A stretch of 64,000 nucleotides of DNA from Actinospica sp035552695 (GTDB lineage: Bacteria; Actinomycetota; Actinomycetes; Streptomycetales; Catenulisporaceae), in the NCBI RefSeq assembly GCF_035552695.1, contig NZ_DASZKT010000116.1, forward strand, positions 119,326-183,325. Direction: 5' to 3'. Below, piece by piece: positions 33,389 through 42,153 of the stretch. A model generated the notes under the pieces. The model searched no databases. It was given only the letters and a program-made list of their open reading frames with translations, and was not told the origin of the DNA. A program made the translations under genes and the position numbers. Numbering within the stretch: position 1 is the first letter of the stretch; each line of letters begins with the position of its first letter.

Positions 33389-33504
33389 GTTCCGCCCGGG
33401 TTCAACCACCCCGAGTTCAATCACATAGTCATATGTCTCTCTGCTCTCGGCGAATACCGGTGGATGCGCTTGCCCGGTAGAAGGCGTCGGCGCAGGATCG
33501 GCAT

Positions 33505-34542
33505 ATGCGAATTCTCATCATCGGCGGCGGCAGGTTCCTCGGGCGGGCGTTCGCCGCCGAGGCCCTGGCCGCGGGCCATCAGGTGACCGTGTTCAACCGC
33601 GGCAGGCAGAGCGTCGACCTGAATGGCGTCCAGGTCGTGCGCGGTGATCGCGAGAAGCCCGAGGATATCGAGCGGCTCATCGCGAGCGCGCCCGCGCCGG
33701 CGGACGGCGGCCCGGTGTGGGACGCGGTCGTGGATACCTGCGGCTTCAAACCGAAGGTGGTCGGCGCGTCCGCGCGGGCGCTTCGGGACAGGGCGCGGGC
33801 CTACCTGTTCATCTCGAGCCTCAACGCGTACGCCGACTGGGGCGAGCGGCCGGTGCGCGACGGGTCGCCGAAGCAGGAGTGCGGGCCGGAGGAGACAGAG
33901 GGCGAATACGGTCCGCTCAAGGCGGGCTGCGAGCGCGCGGTCCTCGAGTACTTCCCCGACCGCACGATCTGCATCGACGCGGGCCTCATCCTCGGCCCGC
34001 ACGAGACCTCGGGCCGGCTGACCTGGTGGCTCAAGCGGATCGCCCGCGGCGGCGAGGTGCTCGCCCCCGGCGACCCGAACCGCCGCATCGGCCCGATCGA
34101 CGCGCGCGACATCGCGCTGTTCGGCCTGCACTGCATCGAGTACGGCCACTACGGCGCGTTCCCGACGGTCGGTCCGGGCACGGAGACCATGTCCGACATG
34201 CTCGAGGCCTGCGTCCGCGAGACGGGCTCCGGCGCCCGCCTGGTCTGGGCCGAGGACGAGATCCTGCAGACCCACAAGATCCCCGAGTGGAGCGGCCTTC
34301 CCGCCTGGGCTGCCGTGAACCGCGAGGCCGCGGCCGTCTGGGATGTGCACTCGGAGCGGGCCGCGGAGGCGGGCCAGAGTTGCCGCCCGATCGCCGAGAC
34401 CGTGCGCGACACGTGGGCCTGGCTGCGCGATGTCGACGGTTTGGAGGACGAGCAGGGCCGGATCGACGGGCACGGCATCGCCGCGGAAGTCGAGGCGGCG
34501 GTGCTCAAGGAGCTGATCGGAGGAGGTGACGCCGTGCGCTGA
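33505..34542 (+). CDS. NAD-dependent epimerase/dehydratase-family protein
   Basis: Extended-SDR-like protein of 345 residues. The N-terminal nucleotide motif is ILIIGGGRFLGRAFAAEAL, followed by VVDTCGFKP, FISSLNAYADWG, and YGPLKAGCERAV in the YxxxK position. The sugar-nucleotide substrate, if any, is unknown; close relatives in actinomycetes are annotated as reductases. The last 38 bases overlap the convergent lysoplasmalogenase gene. Confidence 0.8.
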   Translation: MRILIIGGGRFLGRAFAAEALAAGHQVTVFNRGRQSVDLNGVQVVRGDREKPEDIERLIASAPAPADGGPVWDAVVDTCGFKPKVVGASARALRDRARAYLFISSLNAYADWGERPVRDGSPKQECGPEETEGEYGPLKAGCERAVLEYFPDRTICIDAGLILGPHETSGRLTWWLKRIARGGEVLAPGDPNRRIGPIDARDIALFGLHCIEYGHYGAFPTVGPGTETMSDMLEACVRETGSGARLVWAEDEILQTHKIPEWSGLPAWAAVNREAAAVWDVHSERAAEAGQSCRPIAETVRDTWAWLRDVDGLEDEQGRIDGHGIAAEVEAAVLKELIGGGDAVR

Positions 34543-35218
34543 AGTCCATCAGGCCGGTCGCGAGGAGGTACTGGCCGAGGAGGTAGGTCGCCATGATGGC
34601 GAATCCCGTGCCGCGCGGCATATGCCAGTGCGCGAGGCCGCCCGCGATCATCGTGTCGGAGAGCAGGAACAGCGCACCGCCTTGGCCGGTGCGTCGCCCG
34701 GCCGCGAAGGCGTGTATCGCCATGAACACCAGGAGGAGGCTGTAGCCGGCGACCGGTATGCGCATGTTGGAGGCGAGGCCGGACCAGAGGTTGTTGATCA
34801 GGACTGTCCAGAGCGTTCCGTAGAACAGGGCGGCCAGCATGAACCGCCGGTGGTTGCGTTGCGCTCCGCCGCGTCGGAAGAGGGTGATGTAGCAGACGTG
34901 CGTCGCGGCGAAGCCCGCCATGCCGACGAGGAACCATGTGCCGTTGAAGAGCAGCATCGTGTCGCCGAGCGTCGAACCGAGCAGCGCCACCAGCAGCAGG
35001 GGCGGCACGGCGCGAGCCTTCGCTAGGAGCGCCATCGCGAGCAGCGGCATCAGCAGCGGCTTCGTCAGGTCGAAGCAGAGCCGCGGTCCGGCCGCCTCGA
35101 ACACGAGGTTCAGCGCGGCGACCCCCGCGAACGTCGGTAGCGCGTAGCGCGGCCAGACGGGTATCGGAGCCGGGGGTATAGGCGGCTGCGGCCGCTGGGC
35201 CGCGGCGTCGGGACTCAT
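34505..35218 (-). CDS. YhhN-family (lysoplasmalogenase-like) membrane protein
   Basis: Protein of 237 residues with seven to eight hydrophobic segments. Family features: FDLTKPLLMPLLAMALL, LLGSTLGDTMLLF, and LFLLSDTMIAGG, whose Asp residues line the active site in TMEM86/YhhN lysoplasmalogenases that cleave the vinyl-ether bond of lysoplasmalogen. ATG 35218 is chosen at the start of the Pro-rich N-terminus, since the upstream reading enters the divergent gene. Confidence 0.8.
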   Translation of the reverse strand: MSPDAAAQRPQPPIPPAPIPVWPRYALPTFAGVAALNLVFEAAGPRLCFDLTKPLLMPLLAMALLAKARAVPPLLLVALLGSTLGDTMLLFNGTWFLVGMAGFAATHVCYITLFRRGGAQRNHRRFMLAALFYGTLWTVLINNLWSGLASNMRIPVAGYSLLLVFMAIHAFAAGRRTGQGGALFLLSDTMIAGGLAHWHMPRGTGFAIMATYLLGQYLLATGLMDFSARRHLLRSAP

Positions 35219-35236
35219 GAACGCTGAAGGTACCGT

Positions 35237-36070
35237 ATGCCCATGCCACTTGAACTGGACGACGCTGAGTGGGAGGGCGTCGTCGGCACGCTGCGGGCGG
35301 CCGGATGTGTGTTCGCGGAGGACGAGGCCAAGCTGCTGTGCGAGGCGGCGGGGGAGCGTGCCGCGCTCGACTCGATGGTTGCCAGTCGGGTCGCGGGCGA
35401 GCCGCTGGAGCTTGTCGTCGGCTGGGCGGAATTCAGCCGGTTGCGCCTGGTCGTCGAGCCGGGGGTCTTCGTGCCCAGGTGGCGGACGGGATTTCTGGCG
35501 CACCTCGCGTCGGGATTCCTCGCGGCGGGCGAGGTCGTCGTGGACCTGTGCTGTGGCGCGGGACCGATCGGCGCCGCGCTGCTCGACGAGATGCGTCGAC
35601 GTGGAGACGGCGATATCGAACTTCATGCCGTGGACGTGGACGAGGTGGCCGTCCGGTGTGCGCGGAAGAACCTTGCGACGGCCATCGAGGCGGGCAACGC
35701 GTTCGTCTACCGGGGCGATCTCGACGCGCCGCTGCCGTCGAAGCTGGCCGGGCAGGTCAGCATTCTGACGGCGAACGTCCCGTACGTGCCGAGCTCGGAG
35801 ATTCCGCTGCTACCGTCCGAAGCCCGCGAGTACGAGCCCTTGGCCGCGCTGGACGGCGGCCCGGACGGCCTCGACTTGCTCCGCCGCGTCGCGCACGCCG
35901 CGCCACACTGGCTCCGCCCCGACGGCCGACTGCTGATCGAGATCAGCGACCGCCAGAAGGATGCCGCCGTCGCCGCGTTCCAGGCCGTGGGCCTGGAACC
36001 GGACGTGCGTGAATCAGACGACTTCGAGACGACCGTCCTGATCGGACGCCAGCCCAGGTCCTGCGGCTAG
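35237..36070 (+). CDS. PrmC/HemK-like methyltransferase
   Basis: Protein of 277 residues with the N5-glutamine methyltransferase layout: N-terminal helical region, then VVVDLCCGAGPIGAALL (SAM motif I), HAVDVDEVAVRCARKNL, and TANVPYVPSSEIPLLP, where NVPY stands for the catalytic NPPY. The Pro-to-Val change leaves Asn and Tyr. The true release-factor methyltransferase usually sits by prfA, so this is probably a paralogue with another target. ATG 35237 or 35243 may be used. Confidence 0.78.
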   Translation: MPMPLELDDAEWEGVVGTLRAAGCVFAEDEAKLLCEAAGERAALDSMVASRVAGEPLELVVGWAEFSRLRLVVEPGVFVPRWRTGFLAHLASGFLAAGEVVVDLCCGAGPIGAALLDEMRRRGDGDIELHAVDVDEVAVRCARKNLATAIEAGNAFVYRGDLDAPLPSKLAGQVSILTANVPYVPSSEIPLLPSEAREYEPLAALDGGPDGLDLLRRVAHAAPHWLRPDGRLLIEISDRQKDAAVAAFQAVGLEPDVRESDDFETTVLIGRQPRSCG

Positions 36071-36092
36071 ATCCGGCCGTTGGTTCCAGCCT

Positions 36093-36836
36093 TTAGATCC
36101 ACCCGTCCAGGGCTGCCATGAAGCCCTCGAAGTCGTCGCGGTGCACGCTGTGCCCGGCGCCCGGCACGGTACGCAGTTCGAAACCGCGTCCGCGCAGCGT
36201 CTCAGCATCCTGCGCGCTTAGCATCTGACTGTTGTCGGCGAGCATGATGAGGGACGGCACCTTCGCGTCCACCGGCAGTCCCGTCCCGTCTCCGGCCCGG
36301 CCTGACTCGAGCGCCGCCGCATTGTGCTTCGGCAGTTGCAGGGCGGTTTGCCTGTCCCAGAGAGCGAGGGTCGCGAGTTCGATCTCGACGTCCTCCGGCT
36401 CCCAGCGCGGACACAGCTCGGCGATCTGCTCCCGCGTCGCGTGATCGGCGAACTCGACGAACGGGTCTTTCGGGCTGGAGCCCGCCCCGGGGCGTGCGAT
36501 CCGCCAGGCCGGGTCCACGTACACGGCCTTGGACGGCCGCCAACCGGCCTCGACCGCGAACAGCACGGCGCGAGCGCCGAGCGAGTGGCCGATCGCGACA
36601 TCGACGCCGCCGAGGCCTTCGAGCGTCTCCACGATGTCCGCCCCGTACGCCTCGTTCGAGTACTCGTCCCCCCGACCCGATGCACCGTGTCCGCGCAGGT
36701 CCACGCCCACCACGCGACAGCCGCGCTCGGCCAGTGCCGGTCCGACGCGGCGCCACGTGCGCGAGTCGGACATGATGCCGTGCGCGAGCAGCGCGATCCG
36801 TCCGCCCGAGCCCCACTCCCGAGTGTTCAGCTTCAT
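36093..36836 (-). CDS. Alpha/beta hydrolase
   Basis: Protein of 247 residues with the alpha/beta-hydrolase fold: oxyanion LLAHGIMSD, DLRGHGASG, nucleophile elbow IGHSLGARAV (Ser), and the catalytic His in GAGHSVHRDD. No signal peptide. Substrate unknown; esterases and C-C hydrolases share this pattern. Convergent with the PrmC-like gene. Confidence 0.85.
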   Translation of the reverse strand: MKLNTREWGSGGRIALLAHGIMSDSRTWRRVGPALAERGCRVVGVDLRGHGASGRGDEYSNEAYGADIVETLEGLGGVDVAIGHSLGARAVLFAVEAGWRPSKAVYVDPAWRIARPGAGSSPKDPFVEFADHATREQIAELCPRWEPEDVEIELATLALWDRQTALQLPKHNAAALESGRAGDGTGLPVDAKVPSLIMLADNSQMLSAQDAETLRGRGFELRTVPGAGHSVHRDDFEGFMAALDGWI

Positions 36837-36961
36837 CGTGAGTCCCCCTTCCCTCGATCATCGACAAGCCGAAGCTACACGTCCCGATCGCCGGAGGCCG
36901 AACGAGTGAGTCGCGGCCCGTCAAGCGCGGCGGATCAGCCCAATGGCGGAATGATCGGGCC

Positions 36962-37612
36962 ATGTTGCCTTCACGCATCCGGTCCTTGGCCGTCGCAGTG
37001 CTCAGACTCGGCTTCGCCGCGCTCGCCGGGTACACGCTCGGCTTCGCCTGCAACCGGGCCTCGACCCCACCGGACGGCGTCGGCACGATCAACTTCTTCA
37101 GCTACTTCACGATCCTGAGCAACATCTCGGCGACGGTGACGTTCGCCGTCGGCGGGATCGCGCTGCTGCTCGGCCGGCGCGGCATGCCGGACGGCGTGCG
37201 CGGCGCGGTGACCTGCTACATGACCGTCACCGGCATCATCTACGCGGTCGTGCTGCGGCCGGACCAGGAGGCGGCCGGACAACTCGCGCAGTGGATCGAC
37301 GACGTCGTGCACCTGGTCATGCCGATCGCCGTGTTCGTCGACTGGCTCGCCGTGCCGCCGCGCGAGCGACAGCGTTATTCGATCTTGCGGTACTGGCTGC
37401 TGTTCCCTGTCGCGTACGTCACGTATTCGCTGGTCCGCGGGCACTTCGTGAACTGGTACCCGTATCCGTTCCTCGATCCGCGCGGCCGCGGCTACGCGCA
37501 CGTGGCCGTCGAGTGTTGCTTCATCGCGCTCGCGATCGTCGCGGTCTGCCTGCTCGTGGTCTGGCTCGGACGGCTATTACGACGTAAGATGAGTAGCGAT
37601 GTAATCATGTAA
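36962..37612 (+). CDS. Pr6Pr-family membrane protein
   Basis: Protein of 216 residues with six hydrophobic segments and the family phrase NFFSYFTILSNISATVTFAVGG, plus YMTVTGIIYAVVLRP, DDVVHLVMPIAVFVDWL and NWYPYPFLDP. It belongs to an actinobacterial integral membrane family without known function. It is followed 19 bases later by another gene on the same strand, probably in one transcript. Confidence 0.75.
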   Translation: MLPSRIRSLAVAVLRLGFAALAGYTLGFACNRASTPPDGVGTINFFSYFTILSNISATVTFAVGGIALLLGRRGMPDGVRGAVTCYMTVTGIIYAVVLRPDQEAAGQLAQWIDDVVHLVMPIAVFVDWLAVPPRERQRYSILRYWLLFPVAYVTYSLVRGHFVNWYPYPFLDPRGRGYAHVAVECCFIALAIVAVCLLVVWLGRLLRRKMSSDVIM

Positions 37613-37631
37613 TCGAGTGGGGAGCGGGAAG

Positions 37632-38201
37632 ATGATCAAGGGAATGGGCGGTCGCGGGCGCTGGGGTACGGCGCAGCAGAATCCCGAGCCGTTGTCCGCC
37701 GAGGAGGCCAAGGCCTGGTTCGCCGGGCGGCTGCCCGACGACTGGTTCACCGCGGCACCCGCGGTGACCGTGGACCGCGAGGAGATCCTCGTGCTCGGCA
37801 CCCTGCCGGGCCTGGAGGAGGAATTCGCCGACGCCGCCGCGCTGGCCGCCGCGCACGCGGGCCGGATCAGCCGCTTCCGCGAGCAGACGCGGGAGGAGCG
37901 GATCGAGATCGCCCGGCAGGCCGAGCACCGCTTCGAGCGGAAGGTCGCCTGGGGCGCACGGCTCGGTGAGACGACCGAATTGTTCACCGTCCTCTCGGTG
38001 CCGGTGATGACCCGGCTGCGGCAGCCCGAGCGGATCGTGCTGGACACGCTCGTCGCCGCGGGCGTCGCGCGGTCCCGCTCGGAGGCGCTGGCCTGGGCGG
38101 TGCGACTGGTCGGCGAGCACGCCGACGGCTGGCTCGGCGAACTGCGCGAGGCGATGACGCGCGTCGAGGACCTCAGGAGCCAGGGACCGGACCTGGACTG
38201 A
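37632..38201 (+). CDS. Conserved actinobacterial protein, unknown
   Basis: Soluble acidic protein of 189 residues, starting MIKGMGGRGRWG. LSAEEAKAWFAGRLPDDWF and VLGTLPGL are followed by a helical middle region with many Arg and Glu (REQTREERIEIARQAEHRFERKVAWG, read in parts). The C-terminal RLRQPERIVLDTLVAAGVARSRSEALAWAV looks like a ribbon-helix-helix or similar small DNA-binding fold. ATG 37632 is behind GGGGAG. Its stop lies inside the first unit of the 15-bp minisatellite. Confidence 0.6.
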   Translation: MIKGMGGRGRWGTAQQNPEPLSAEEAKAWFAGRLPDDWFTAAPAVTVDREEILVLGTLPGLEEEFADAAALAAAHAGRISRFREQTREERIEIARQAEHRFERKVAWGARLGETTELFTVLSVPVMTRLRQPERIVLDTLVAAGVARSRSEALAWAVRLVGEHADGWLGELREAMTRVEDLRSQGPDLD

Positions 38202-38599
38202 CGAACCGAGGGCTGACGCACCGAGGGCTGAGGTCTCGCGGGCTGACGGGCTGTGCGCTGAGGACTGGCGGGCTGACCGATCGAGGATTGGCGAGTAGCG
38301 GACTCACGAATCGCGGGCTGTCGCACTGAGGGCTGAATGCGAGCGGGCTGACTGGTCGGGGAGTCACGGATCGTGGGCTGACGGGCCGTAGGCTGAGGAC
38401 TGGCGGGCTGACTGGTCGGGGATTGGCGAGTCGCGGATGTACGGATCGTCGGCTGACGGACCGTGGCTGAGGACTCGCGGGCTGACCGATCGAGGATTGG
38501 CGACTCGGGGACTGACCGATCGTGGGCTGACGGACCGGGAGTTCACGGACCGTCCGCTGACAGGCCGTGAACTGACGGATCGCGGATGGGTCAGGCCGG
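38196..38599. repeat. 15-bp tandem minisatellite, about 26 units
   Basis: From 38196 the sequence keeps a 15-base period for about 400 bases with typical unit GGCTGACGGATCGTG and variants such as GATTGGCGAGTCGCG. A three-unit block (GGCTGAGGACT.GCG, then GGCTGAC.G.TCG.G, then GATTGGCGA) recurs at 38256, 38391 and 38465. One unit (38451) has only 14 bases. It fills the whole gap between the conserved gene and the thioesterase gene. Neither strand shows a convincing start or ribosome site, so I treat it as noncoding. Confidence 0.85.
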
Positions 38600-38604
38600 G
38601 TGGG

Positions 38605-39087
38605 TCAGGTCTGCGGCTGCGCGGGCTGGCCCGCCGGCAGCACGATGAGCGAGGAGGTCGCGGTCGCGATCAGCCGGCCCGCCCCGTCGGTCAGCGTCGC
38701 CTCAGCGGTGCGGACCTTCCGGCCGCGGTGCACGACGCGGCCCTCGGCGCGCAGCTCGCCGCCGTCGATCGAACCCGGCCTGATGTAGCGCACTGAGATG
38801 TCCAGCGAGGTGTAGATCTGGCTGGCGGGCAGCGTCGTGTGCACGGCGCAGGCCATGGCCGAGTCGAGCAGCGTGGCCGCGATCCCGCCGTGCAGCAGGC
38901 CGAGCGGGTTGGCGAAGTCGGGCCGGGTCTCGCAGGTGAACACGATCCGGCCGTCCTCGACCTCGGGGCAGCGGATGTCCAGCAGCCCCGCGATGCCCGT
39001 CGGCTCGAGCTTGCCGTCGCGGTAGAGCTCGAACAGACGCAGGCCGTCGAGCGTCGCCGACTGCGCGGATTCGGGCTGGGTGGTCAC
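38605..39087 (-). CDS. PaaI-type hotdog thioesterase
   Basis: Protein of 160 residues with the hotdog-fold landmark NPLGLLHGGIAATLLDSAMACAV, where the HGG and the later Asp form the active site of PaaI-like acyl-CoA thioesterases, and YTSLDISVRYIRPG. It reads divergently from a TetR gene across two tandem palindromes. Likely acts in aromatic or fatty acyl-CoA metabolism; the substrate is unknown. Confidence 0.87.
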   Translation of the reverse strand: MTTQPESAQSATLDGLRLFELYRDGKLEPTGIAGLLDIRCPEVEDGRIVFTCETRPDFANPLGLLHGGIAATLLDSAMACAVHTTLPASQIYTSLDISVRYIRPGSIDGGELRAEGRVVHRGRKVRTAEATLTDGAGRLIATATSSLIVLPAGQPAQPQT

Positions 39088-39116
39088 GGCGGTCCTCCGA
39101 ATGCGGCCGAGCGAGG

Positions 39117-39143
39117 TTGACGACGTTAAGTTGACAACGTCAA
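39117..39143. promoter_or_regulatory. Two tandem 13-bp operators between thioesterase and TetR genes
   Basis: TTGACGACGTTAA (39117-39129) and TTGACAACGTCAA (39131-39143) are both TTGAC-N3-GTCAA inverted repeats, the second perfect, the first with one change, spaced 14 bases centre to centre. Two TetR dimers could bind side by side. The TTGACA of the second may also be a -35. Confidence 0.6.
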
Positions 39144-39167
39144 TCTCACGCGTGTCAACATTGCGCC

Positions 39168-39887
39168 ATGAGCGCTGAGCAGATTGTGCGGGCGCGGCCC
39201 CGCGCGCGGCCGGGCGAGGGTCCGTTGCTGCACGCTGAGATCCTGCGCGCCGCCGAGGAGCTGCTCGCCGAGGCGGGCGACGAGTCGGCGCTGACGCTGC
39301 GGGCCGTGGCCGCGCGCACCGGCGTCAGCACCCCGGCCGTCTACCGGCACTTCGCCGACAAGAGCGCGCTGATCGCAGCCGTCTGCATGCGGGTGTGGGA
39401 GTCGCTCGGAACCGTCGTGCGCGACGCGATCGAGGCCGCGGACGATCCCCTGCAGGGGCTGCGGCACGGCGCCGTCGCGTTCATGCGGTTCGGCATCGAC
39501 CATCCGGTGCATTACCGGCTGCTGATGATGGGCCCGCCGCGGCAGGGCGAGCGGCGGCCGGAGCAGCGGGCCGCGACGGCGTGCCTGGACTACATGGCCG
39601 AGGCGGTCCGACCATGCGTGGAGGCGGGCGTGCTGCGCGGCGACCCGCAGCACATCGCACTGCGCGCGATCACCGCGGCGCACGGCTGCATCTCGCTGGT
39701 GATCGCGCACCCTTATTTCCCGTGGCCGGAGGATCTCGACGAGTTCCTGGACGAGGTCTCCCGGATGTCGGGCCTCGGCTCCGCCGCGCTCGGCTGGCTG
39801 ATGAGCGAGCCGCGCCGGAGCGTGCCGAGCGCCGAGGACTACGCCGCGTCCTTCCGCGACTGGGCCGCTCAGTTCCAGGGGTCGTAG
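39168..39887 (+). CDS. TetR/AcrR-family regulator
   Basis: Regulator of 239 residues with helix-turn-helix TLRAVAARTGVSTPAVYRHFADKSALIAAV (read in parts) and a WHG-type C-terminal domain (LRHGAVAFMRFGIDHPVHYRLLMM). It faces the thioesterase gene and probably represses it and itself through the tandem palindromes. ATG 39168 lies six bases past a possible -10, so the mRNA may be leaderless. The last 19 bases overlap the convergent lipoprotein gene. Confidence 0.87.
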   Translation: MSAEQIVRARPRARPGEGPLLHAEILRAAEELLAEAGDESALTLRAVAARTGVSTPAVYRHFADKSALIAAVCMRVWESLGTVVRDAIEAADDPLQGLRHGAVAFMRFGIDHPVHYRLLMMGPPRQGERRPEQRAATACLDYMAEAVRPCVEAGVLRGDPQHIALRAITAAHGCISLVIAHPYFPWPEDLDEFLDEVSRMSGLGSAALGWLMSEPRRSVPSAEDYAASFRDWAAQFQGS

Positions 39888-40579
39888 ACGATGCCCTCCA
39901 TCGCCGCGCGGGTGCTCGGGCCGAGGTGCACGACGTACCACTCGCCGCGCCAGGAGATCAGCGAGAAGACGCCGATCGACGCGGTGTGCCCGTTGACCTC
40001 GTAGTTCAGCCGCGTCCCGTACACGCGGTAGTACGAATCCTTGTTGTACTCGACGCCCGGCTCGATCCACTCGGCGTTCGACTCGGGCACGTCCATGCCG
40101 ACTAAGCGGGCGTCGGACGTGCCGCCGAGGTGATCGTGCGCGGCACGGATGTCGAGGTCGTACCAGGCGATCAACCGGCTCTGATAGTCCGCGTCCGGGT
40201 CCCAGATCGCCTTGACCTGCCGGTAGGCGGAGAGCGGGAAGAAGAACGACTGCGCGAGCTCGGGTTTGTCCTGCACGATCGCCTGCCAGAGCGCCTGGGC
40301 GCCGGCCTGGAACCGCGCGTCCTGGCCGGTGGGCAGGTCGTGCGTCTGCGGGAGCGTGCCCGGGTCGATCGTGGCGCCGGCACCGGGGCTGGCGGTGGGG
40401 GAGGGCTTCGGGCTCCGCGGCACGGTCGGGTCAGCCTGCTCCGGCGCGACCTTGACCTGCGCATTGCCGGCCGGCGCGTTCCCCGCGGCGCCGCTCGGCG
40501 CCCCGCCGCCGCAGCCGGCTGCCAGCAGCGCGGCCGCCGTGACCGCCGCGGCGAGGTACACGTGGGTCTTCCGGGGCAT
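39869..40579 (-). CDS. Putative lipoprotein, unknown
   Basis: Protein of 236 residues with a lipoprotein signal (LAAAVTAAALLAAGC), a Pro/Ser-rich stretch (about 50-90) and a globular C-terminal domain rich in aromatic residues (FQAGAQALWQAIVQDKPELAQSFFFP; SLISWRGEWYVVHLG). The domain resembles small NTF2-like or envelope-sensor folds but I do not recognise it. ATG 40579 has GGAGG nine bases upstream; in-frame ATGs at 40585 and 40588 are too close to that site. Confidence 0.65.
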   Translation of the reverse strand: MPRKTHVYLAAAVTAAALLAAGCGGGAPSGAAGNAPAGNAQVKVAPEQADPTVPRSPKPSPTASPGAGATIDPGTLPQTHDLPTGQDARFQAGAQALWQAIVQDKPELAQSFFFPLSAYRQVKAIWDPDADYQSRLIAWYDLDIRAAHDHLGGTSDARLVGMDVPESNAEWIEPGVEYNKDSYYRVYGTRLNYEVNGHTASIGVFSLISWRGEWYVVHLGPSTRAAMEGIVYDPWN

Positions 40580-40714
40580 TCGCATCATCCTCCGTACGTC
40601 CGCGGCGGGGCTCTTCAGCACTCTGCGCGTACGTCCGCTCGGAGGACGTCTGACGCTCCGTCAGCCCCGCGAACCTCACCGGTTCGGCGCAAGTTGTCCA
40701 TTGAGTAGCTATTC

Positions 40715-40756
40715 ATATGCATATAGCGCTTAATTTCCGGTCATTCCCGTTAGGAT
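40715..40756 (+). promoter_or_regulatory. AT-rich promoter region with palindrome and TAGGAT -10
   Basis: ATATGCATAT (40715-40724) is a perfect palindrome in an unusually AT-rich patch, and TAGGAT (40751-40756) matches the streptomycete -10 pattern. It precedes the glycosidase start by about 50 bases. No good -35 is seen at the standard distance. Confidence 0.4.
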
Positions 40757-40808
40757 GGCCCAGGGGGCGCCGGTCGCGCCCCGCACCCCCGCGCGAGGAT
40801 CTGAACTG

Positions 40809-42041
40809 ATGAACCCGGTACCTGAACCCGAAGCGTCCGTCGCCGAACCCGAACTCACCGAAGGCGGGCCCGAGGCCGCCGCTCCGCAGAATCCGAAGAA
40901 GGCCCGGCGCAGACGGCGGCGCAAATACGTGTTCCGGAGCGTGCTCGCCGTCTTCGTGCTGATCGTCGGCTACGTCGGCGTCACTCTTACGCCGTATCTG
41001 ACGGCGCCGGGAACCGACCCGCTCAACGCCCGGGTGGCCGAATGGGCGCGTGATCATCACATGAGCATGATCGTGACCTGGCTGGAGAACGAGACGTACA
41101 CCGCGCCGCCGACCGGCGGAAAACTGAACTCCGGTCAGCTCGCGCAGCTCAAGTCCAAGAAGCAGCAGACCACGGACGGCGTACGGGAGAACCTCAAGCT
41201 CGCGCCCGCCGACGCGCCGCAGAACATCGCCCCGCTCGCAGCCGGGAGCATCCCCGGCGAGGGCGTGTTCTCCCCGGCCGTCCTCGGCCCGCTCGGCAAC
41301 CCGGTGATCGAGACCGCGGCGCTGCGTCCGGACGCCGACCACACCTCCAATCTGGCGTACGTCGCCTGGCTCAACCAGCACGCCCTGTCCTTCACCCTGA
41401 ACCCCGGCTACGACCAGCCCGGCGGCAGCTGGGAGGAGCCCGACTCGATCACCCCGGACGCCCGCGCCCGCCTCGTCGCCACCTGGAACGGCGGCTTCAA
41501 GGTGAACCCGGACGACGCGATGGGCGGCTTCTACGAGGACGGACGCACCGCCGTCCCGCTCACGGACGGCAAGGCCGCCGAGGTCTTCTACAAGGACGGC
41601 TCGATCAAGATCGGCGAGTGGGGCCGCGACCTGTCGATGACCCCGGACGTGGCCGCCGTGCGCGAGAACCTCAACATGCTGGTGGACAACGGCAACGTCA
41701 TGGTCGGCCAGTACGACGGTTCCGGGGCCGATTGGGGGTACACGATCAACGGCTGGTACTACATCGCCCGTTCGGGCGTGGGGATGACCGCCAAGGGCGA
41801 CATCGTGTACGTCGGCGGCACCGAGTTGTCCGTGTACACGCTGGCGAAGCTGCTCAAGGCGGCCGGCGCGGTCTACGGCATGGAGCTCGACATCAATCCG
41901 AGTTGGACGTCGTTCATGACGTACAACGGCCTGCAGAGCCCGAAGAACCCGACGGCCTCGAAGATGTGGGACTTCGCGCAGCCCGGCGACCGCTACTTCT
42001 CGCCCTCCGACCGGGACTTCGTCAGCGTGCACGCGCGCTGA
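40809..42041 (+). CDS. Phosphodiester glycosidase-domain membrane protein
   Basis: Protein of 410 residues: basic N-terminus with a poly-Arg run, one membrane anchor (about 40-60, VLAVFVLIVGYVGVTL), then an external domain of the NAGPA (phosphodiester glycosidase) type with RLVATWNGGFKV, GSIKIGEWGRDLSM, VAAVRENLNMLVDNG and AGAVYGMELDINPSWTSFM. It may remove exposed sugar phosphodiesters from wall polymers or exopolysaccharide. ATG 40809 is behind GAGGA. A strong hairpin follows the stop. Confidence 0.75.
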   Translation: MNPVPEPEASVAEPELTEGGPEAAAPQNPKKARRRRRRKYVFRSVLAVFVLIVGYVGVTLTPYLTAPGTDPLNARVAEWARDHHMSMIVTWLENETYTAPPTGGKLNSGQLAQLKSKKQQTTDGVRENLKLAPADAPQNIAPLAAGSIPGEGVFSPAVLGPLGNPVIETAALRPDADHTSNLAYVAWLNQHALSFTLNPGYDQPGGSWEEPDSITPDARARLVATWNGGFKVNPDDAMGGFYEDGRTAVPLTDGKAAEVFYKDGSIKIGEWGRDLSMTPDVAAVRENLNMLVDNGNVMVGQYDGSGADWGYTINGWYYIARSGVGMTAKGDIVYVGGTELSVYTLAKLLKAAGAVYGMELDINPSWTSFMTYNGLQSPKNPTASKMWDFAQPGDRYFSPSDRDFVSVHAR

Positions 42042-42049
42042 CGGACCAG

Positions 42050-42078
42050 CCGTCCGGGGACACGCCGTCCCCGGACGG
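42050..42078 (+). terminator. 12-bp terminator hairpin
   Basis: CCGTCCGGGGAC (42050-42061) pairs perfectly with GTCCCCGGACGG (42067-42078) around ACGCC, eight bases after the glycosidase stop. It separates that gene from the reductase fusion. Confidence 0.7.
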
Positions 42079-42153
42079 ACCGATCACCGCGCGGATATCC
42101 GTACCTTTCCTTAGATTGGAACTGTCCGGACCCGCGAAGAGAGAGGCAGTGCG

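Noticed and set aside
38196..38599. Pentapeptide-repeat protein or CRISPR array in the 15-bp repeat
   Set aside because: No start or ribosome site, a 14-base unit breaks the phase, and there are no spacers between units.
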